This document shows, piece after piece, positions 60,113 through 64,000 of a stretch of 64,000 bases of DNA. The number at the start of each line of letters is the position of its first letter. Position 1 is the first letter of the stretch. Under the pieces are notes generated by a model. That model made no database searches. It was not told where the DNA came from and saw only the letters and a program-made list of their open reading frames with translations. The translations under genes were made by a program, and so were the position numbers. Source of the DNA: Actinopolymorpha pittospori (GTDB lineage: Bacteria; Actinomycetota; Actinomycetes; Propionibacteriales; Actinopolymorphaceae); NCBI RefSeq assembly GCF_014873875.1, contig NZ_JADBEM010000001.1, positions 10,222,717-10,286,716 of the forward strand, given 5' to 3'.

Positions 60113-61034
60113 TCCCGGTCTCGGTGACGCCCCGCACCAGGTAGCGCTGCAGGAAGACGAAGATCAGCACGAGGGGCAGGATGGAGACTGCGGCGGCCAT
60201 GAAGAGTTCGTGGATGTTGATGGTCTGCGCCGTGATGAAGGTCGACAGGGCGACCTGCACGGTCCACGACGAGGAGTCCTGACCGATCACCAGCGGCCAC
60301 AGGAACGCGTTCCAGTTGCCGATGAAGGTGATCGCCGCGATCGCCGCGAAGAACGGCAGTGAGTTCGGAACGACGATCAGCCAGAACGTCCGCCAGTAGC
60401 CCAGCCCGTCGACCCGGGCCGCCTCCTCGAGTTCCCTCGGGAAGTTGAGGAAGTACTGCCGGAACAGGAACGCCGCGAAGCCGCTGAACAGGCCCGGCAC
60501 GATGAGGCCGCGCAGCGAGCTCACCCAGCCGAGGGAGGAGACCAGCACGAAGCTCGGAATGAACGTCACCGCGGCCGGGATCATCAGGGTCGCCACGATG
60601 AGGTAGAAGACGGTGTTGGCCATCCGGTGCGGAATGCGGGCCAACCCGTAGCCGGCCATCGAGGCCAGCAACAGTTGTCCGCCGGTCCCGAGCACGCCCA
60701 CGACGACGGAGTTCCACAGGGCGCGTGCCATCGGCACTTCCTGGTCGTTGAACAACTCGCCGATGTTCTCCCAGTGGAGCGTGCTCGGGAACACCGTCCA
60801 GGTGGGGGCCGTGATGTCCGCCTCACTGGACAGGGCGTTACGCACGATGAGATAGAACGGCAGCAGGAAGATCACGGACGCGACGACGAGCGCCACCCAC
60901 CGGGCGACCGCACCGACCTTGCCGAGGGTGCCCTGCCCGTGTCCGATCGGGCGTGGCGTGCCGGTTCGTTCGGCGGCCCGCCGACCGGGACGTACGGTGG
61001 CTCGTTCGGTGGCTCCTTCGGTGGTCGTCGCCAT
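60102..61034 (-). CDS. Carbohydrate ABC transporter permease (MalG-like)
   Basis: The 310-residue protein has six membrane helices. The cytoplasmic EAA loop ELEEAARVDGLGYWRTFWLIVVPNSLP contacts the ATPase. The ending GVTETGIKG is typical of CUT1 MalG-type permeases. It is the third gene of a binding protein-permease-permease operon, its start touching the upstream stop (TGATG). No ATPase gene is in the operon, so a shared MsiK-like ATPase is likely. Confidence 0.93.
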   Translation of the reverse strand: MATTTEGATERATVRPGRRAAERTGTPRPIGHGQGTLGKVGAVARWVALVVASVIFLLPFYLIVRNALSSEADITAPTWTVFPSTLHWENIGELFNDQEVPMARALWNSVVVGVLGTGGQLLLASMAGYGLARIPHRMANTVFYLIVATLMIPAAVTFIPSFVLVSSLGWVSSLRGLIVPGLFSGFAAFLFRQYFLNFPRELEEAARVDGLGYWRTFWLIVVPNSLPFFAAIAAITFIGNWNAFLWPLVIGQDSSSWTVQVALSTFITAQTINIHELFMAAAVSILPLVLIFVFLQRYLVRGVTETGIKG

Positions 61035-61978
61035 CAGTCCGCCTTACCGAAGCCGAAGAGCCTGCTCTGCACCAGCGTGACGAGCATGATGATCATCGCC
61101 AGGATGAGCGCGCCCGCGCTACCAAGACCGAGATCCTGGATCGAACCGAGCGAGACGCCATACAGGTAGACGAGTGGTGGTCGGGCGTAGTTGACGTTGC
61201 CCACGAGGTTGTAGAACTCGTCGAACGCCTGGTACGCCGCGATCAGGTTGAGCAACAGCACGGCGATCGACGTCGCCCGCAACTGTGGCAGCGTGATGTG
61301 CCGGAACACCTGCCAACCGGGCTTCGCGCCGTCGACGTAGGCGGCTTCGTACAACTCGGTCGGGATGCGCTGCAGGCCGGCGATGAACAGGATCATGTAG
61401 AAGCCGAGTTGGAGCCACAGCCGCACGGTCACCAAGGGGAGCCAGTACCACGGTGGGTCGACCGTGCTCAGCCAGGCGATCTCGCTGATCCCGAACCAGC
61501 CGAGCACGGTGTTGGCGAGCCCGAAGCGTACGCCGTTGAAGATCGAGAGTTTCCAGATCAGCGACGCGACGACGTAGGAACACGCGGTCGGAATGAAGAA
61601 CACCGAACGGAAGAACGCCCGCGCGACCCGCACCTGGTTGACCAGCAGGGCGAGTCCGAGCGACAGGGCGAACGTCAACGGCACGATGAAGACCGCGAAG
61701 ACCGTGAACGTCAACAGGCTGGAGAGGAAGTTGGGGTCGGTGAGCATGTCGGCGTAGTTGCGCAGGCCGACGAAGTCGGTGGGCGTGACCGTGTTACGGG
61801 CGTCGAAGAAGCTGAGGAAGAGGCTCCAGAGGATCGGCACGTAACCGAAGATCAGCAGGCCGACCAGGAAGGGCCCGACGAAGATCCAGAACGCCAGGGA
61901 GTTACCCCTGATGCCCCGGCGACGTCGTCGGGGCTTGTCGCTGCCCCTGGTCGTGGACGGGTCGGCGACCGCACTCAT
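61034..61978 (-). CDS. Carbohydrate ABC transporter permease (MalF-like)
   Basis: From ATG 61978 the protein has 314 residues, six helices and the EAA loop ELYEAAYVDGAKPGWQVFRHITLPQLR. The N-terminal poly-Arg segment (KPRRRRRGIRG) is cytoplasmic. It is co-translated with the MalG-like gene. The earlier in-frame start (62086) would overlap the binding-protein gene and is rejected. Confidence 0.93.
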   Translation of the reverse strand: MSAVADPSTTRGSDKPRRRRRGIRGNSLAFWIFVGPFLVGLLIFGYVPILWSLFLSFFDARNTVTPTDFVGLRNYADMLTDPNFLSSLLTFTVFAVFIVPLTFALSLGLALLVNQVRVARAFFRSVFFIPTACSYVVASLIWKLSIFNGVRFGLANTVLGWFGISEIAWLSTVDPPWYWLPLVTVRLWLQLGFYMILFIAGLQRIPTELYEAAYVDGAKPGWQVFRHITLPQLRATSIAVLLLNLIAAYQAFDEFYNLVGNVNYARPPLVYLYGVSLGSIQDLGLGSAGALILAMIIMLVTLVQSRLFGFGKAD

Positions 61979-61982
61979 CGGC

Positions 61983-63269
61983 TCACCCGAACAGCCGGTC
62001 GAGTTCTGCCTGCGCCGTCTTCTGCGCCTTGTCTGCCTCCTTGGCCGGATCAGCGCCCTTCTTGATGATGTTGGTGAGCATGTCACCGAACGCCGTACCC
62101 ATCTTCGGCGTCCAGGCCGGGTTGTCGGTGAAGCCGTGGTCGGCGGCCAACTTCACCGCGTCGGCGGCGGCGCCGCTCTGCAGCTTCGTGGCCTTGGCGG
62201 CAAGGCTCTTTCGCGGCGGGATGTGGAATCCGTAACTGAGGTTCCAGTCCTCCTGGAAGTCGGTCTTGTCGATCCACAGCCAACGGACGAAGGCCTTGGC
62301 GGCCTCGACGTCGCGACTCTTCGCGGAGACGAACTGCGTCCAGCCGCCGGAGTAGACGCTGTCCTTGCCCTGCGCGTCGAGTTTGGGGAACGCCAGCACG
62401 CCCACGTCGTCGCCGAACTTCTTCAGGATGGCGGGCATCGCCCACAGGCCGATCCACTGCATGGCGACGAGTTCGTTGAGGAAGGCGCCCGGGTCGGTCC
62501 AGTCGGTCGGCGCACCCAGCAGAATCGACTTGCTGGCATTGAGTTCGTGCAGCTTGGCGTAGGCCTGGAGTGCCCGCGGCCCCGCGAAGTTGGGCTTCTC
62601 GTCGTCGGTGAGGTAGCTGCCTCCGGAGGACCACAGTGCCGGTCCGCCCAGTGCGAGCCCGCCGTCGTTGCCGACGAACATGCCCTTCATGGTCTTGGTC
62701 GTCAGTGCCTTGGAGGCCTCGATCAGGTCGTCGATCGTGGTCGGCGGCTCGATCCCGGCCTTGTCGAGCAGACTCTTGCGGTAGTAGATGAGCTGGGGGT
62801 CATCGATCATCTTGATGCCGTAGACCTTGCCGTCCACGGTGTTCTGGGCGAGGTCGTTGGGGTTGAGGTCGTCCTTGACGTCCTCGATGATGTCGTCGAG
62901 CGCGACGACCTGCTTGCTCTGCACCATGGCGATGTTGAGCTGGCTCTCGAAGACGTCCGGCCCCTTGTCGGAGAGCAGGCCGGAGGAGAGCTTGGAGGCG
63001 TAGTCGCCCGGTGTCCACTGCACGTTGACACCGGCTTTGGTGTAGGCCTTCGCGTAGCGCAGGGCGGCTTCCTTGGTGCCGGCCTCGCCGTACTGGTGAT
63101 ACCACTGCGACAACGCGACACCATCACCATCACCGCCGCCCCCGCCACCCGACGGGCGACCGGTGTTTCCGCCGCACGCCGCGGCCAGGGCGCCGAACGC
63201 GGCCAGTCCACCCGCATGGCGGAGGAAGTGCCGCCGGTTCAGACCGCGAGAGGGTTCGGTGGGGCTCAT
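61983..63269 (-). CDS. Extracellular sugar-binding lipoprotein of an ABC importer
   Basis: The 428-residue protein has a twin-arginine-type signal (NRRHFLRHAGG) with a lipobox ending ALAAAC, Cys32. The mature part begins with a Gly/Asp-rich linker. The SBP_bac_1 fold shows DKGPDVFESQLNIAMVQSK and NELVAMQWIGLWAMPAILKKFG. It is the first gene of the ABC operon, 4 bp before the MalF-like gene. The sugar is unknown. Confidence 0.92.
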   Translation of the reverse strand: MSPTEPSRGLNRRHFLRHAGGLAAFGALAAACGGNTGRPSGGGGGGDGDGVALSQWYHQYGEAGTKEAALRYAKAYTKAGVNVQWTPGDYASKLSSGLLSDKGPDVFESQLNIAMVQSKQVVALDDIIEDVKDDLNPNDLAQNTVDGKVYGIKMIDDPQLIYYRKSLLDKAGIEPPTTIDDLIEASKALTTKTMKGMFVGNDGGLALGGPALWSSGGSYLTDDEKPNFAGPRALQAYAKLHELNASKSILLGAPTDWTDPGAFLNELVAMQWIGLWAMPAILKKFGDDVGVLAFPKLDAQGKDSVYSGGWTQFVSAKSRDVEAAKAFVRWLWIDKTDFQEDWNLSYGFHIPPRKSLAAKATKLQSGAAADAVKLAADHGFTDNPAWTPKMGTAFGDMLTNIIKKGADPAKEADKAQKTAQAELDRLFG

Positions 63270-63478
63270 GCGGACACCTCCGATAGACCTTGGCAGCCGG
63301 GGAAGTCACGGCTTTCGAATCGTCCTCGCTGGTGCGATCCGGCGCGGCCACCAAAGGTGGGGCGCCGATGATCTTGCCACGTTGGAGAACGTTCGCAGGC
63401 CATCGGAACGACGTCAAGACGTAATTCGCGGTGAACCTGGAGTTGGCCAGGGAGGGCACGCTCTCACCGGACAGAGCT

Positions 63479-63542
63479 GAGCCCGCGCCAGGGCGGCCCA
63501 GATCGCGGAGGCGGGCGATCTGGACCTTCCGAGCGCGGGCTC
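63479..63542. terminator. Nested hairpin GAGCCCGCGC ... GCGCGGGCTC
   Basis: Outer 10-bp arms at 63479-63488 and 63533-63542; inner arms CCAGATCGC (63498-63506) and GCGATCTGG (63515-63523). It lies in the 421-bp gap (63270-63690) between two minus-strand genes. A terminator for the gene at 63691 or a structured leader for the ABC operon are both possible. Nothing else gene-like is seen in the gap. Confidence 0.55.
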
Positions 63543-63567
63543 AGAAAGCTCCTGCGGTGGTGCCTGG

Positions 63568-63620
63568 GGTCCTACGGTGACACTGGCTCCTGCGGTGACA
63601 CTGGCTCCTGCGGTACCGCT
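63568..63620. repeat. 18-bp tandem repeat, three imperfect copies
   Basis: Unit GGCTCCTGCGGTGACACT at 63585-63602, with a slightly changed copy before it (63568-63584) and a diverged one after (63603-63620). It is non-coding and next to the nested hairpin. Confidence 0.6.
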
Positions 63621-63690
63621 GCGGCCACGCCTACGCCATGGCCCCGGTGCTGCTCACACTTCCCCGGCGCGGGTCTGCACACTCGTCACG

Positions 63691-63909
63691 CTACGACGAG
63701 GGCTCCTCGACGGCCTGCCCTCGACCGTTTCGGTCGCCCCGGTCGTCCAACCAGTAGATGCCGCCGAACCCTCCGGTCCCGTCGCTCACGCAGAAGACCA
63801 GCGAATCGCGAGGCTGGCCACGCGATCCCCAGACCTCAGACGTCGGATCAGCGCGCGACGCGCCCTCACCCACGAACCTCGCGGACTCGCGCTCAGTCGG
63901 CTCCTCCAT
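63691..63909 (-). CDS. Hypothetical protein of 72 residues
   Basis: ATG 63909 has GGAAGG at good spacing upstream, which supports this start over a longer frame to 63966. The product is hydrophilic with an acidic start (MEEPTERESARF) and a central SLVFCVSDGTGGFGGIYWLDDRGD, compatible with one short beta-sheet. No family recognised; it might not be expressed. Confidence 0.4.
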   Translation of the reverse strand: MEEPTERESARFVGEGASRADPTSEVWGSRGQPRDSLVFCVSDGTGGFGGIYWLDDRGDRNGRGQAVEEPSS

Positions 63910-64000
63910 GGTGCGCCTTCCGTGCACAGGCCGGTGCGCGGCCACCCGAAGTTCGGCGATCCACAACCTACGGTGTGGCCACCTCAGCTTTGGTCGATCG

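Overview
The window is strongly GC-rich chromosomal DNA from an actinomycete. The evidence is a split CrtYc/CrtYd-type lycopene cyclase, a GTP-dependent PEP carboxykinase, an F420-type LLM oxidoreductase, a LytR-CpsA-Psr protein, many GTG starts, and a pSAM2-type integrated element carrying a RepSA-like initiator. I cannot name the genus. Gene order is mostly compact, with ATGA/GTGA overlaps inside operons.

Region by region. (1) 1-7.8 kb is an accessory block ending at a tRNA-Arg(ACG) gene. It holds small membrane proteins, two genes broken by single-base shifts, an arsenic resistance set (arsM divergent from arsR-acr3-arsC), a TPR protein, a P-loop protein, an Imm5-like putative immunity protein and the decayed C-terminus of a tyrosine recombinase facing the tRNA. 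(2) 8.0-16.7 kb is a carotenoid locus: an SDR/DUF2867 protein, crtI and crtB in one operon, crtYc/crtYd on the opposite strand, a CPD photolyase, and one long ORF that fuses a CrtT-like methyltransferase to a CrtU-like aromatic carotenoid synthase. No crtE is present. A Rieske/DUF5914 protein of the type seen with aromatic carotenoid clusters lies separately at 23.1-24.2 kb. (3) 17-40 kb is metabolic and regulatory: a flavin monooxygenase with a TetR, an Asp/Glu racemase, a methyltransferase with a TetR, a virginiamycin B lyase with a divergent TetR, a TAXI TRAP transporter, a frameshifted FAD oxidase, an LLM oxidoreductase, pckG, an OBAP protein, a frameshifted MetE-like enzyme, an SPFH-like lipoprotein, a two-domain acyltransferase and an NCS1 permease. 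(4) 40.36-52.95 kb is an integrated element bounded by a perfect 122-bp direct repeat that contains the 3' part of tRNA-Ser(GCT). It keeps rep, xis and int at its right end. The rest has been overwritten by IS30, IS5, IS481-like and IS256 sequences, and no transfer gene remains. (5) 53-64 kb returns to chromosomal genes: a phosphoribosyltransferase, an LCP protein, a PH-domain protein, IclR and TetR regulators, two SnoaL-like genes carrying three SnoaL domains, and a carbohydrate ABC importer.

A recurring oddity is single-base shifts, mostly in G or C runs, that split otherwise well-conserved genes: an alpha/beta hydrolase, a membrane protein, the FAD oxidase, the MetE-like enzyme, the IS481 transposase, and the integrase twice. 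They could be real decay or residual sequencing indels. Read-level data would decide, so broken genes are given as full-length footprints.
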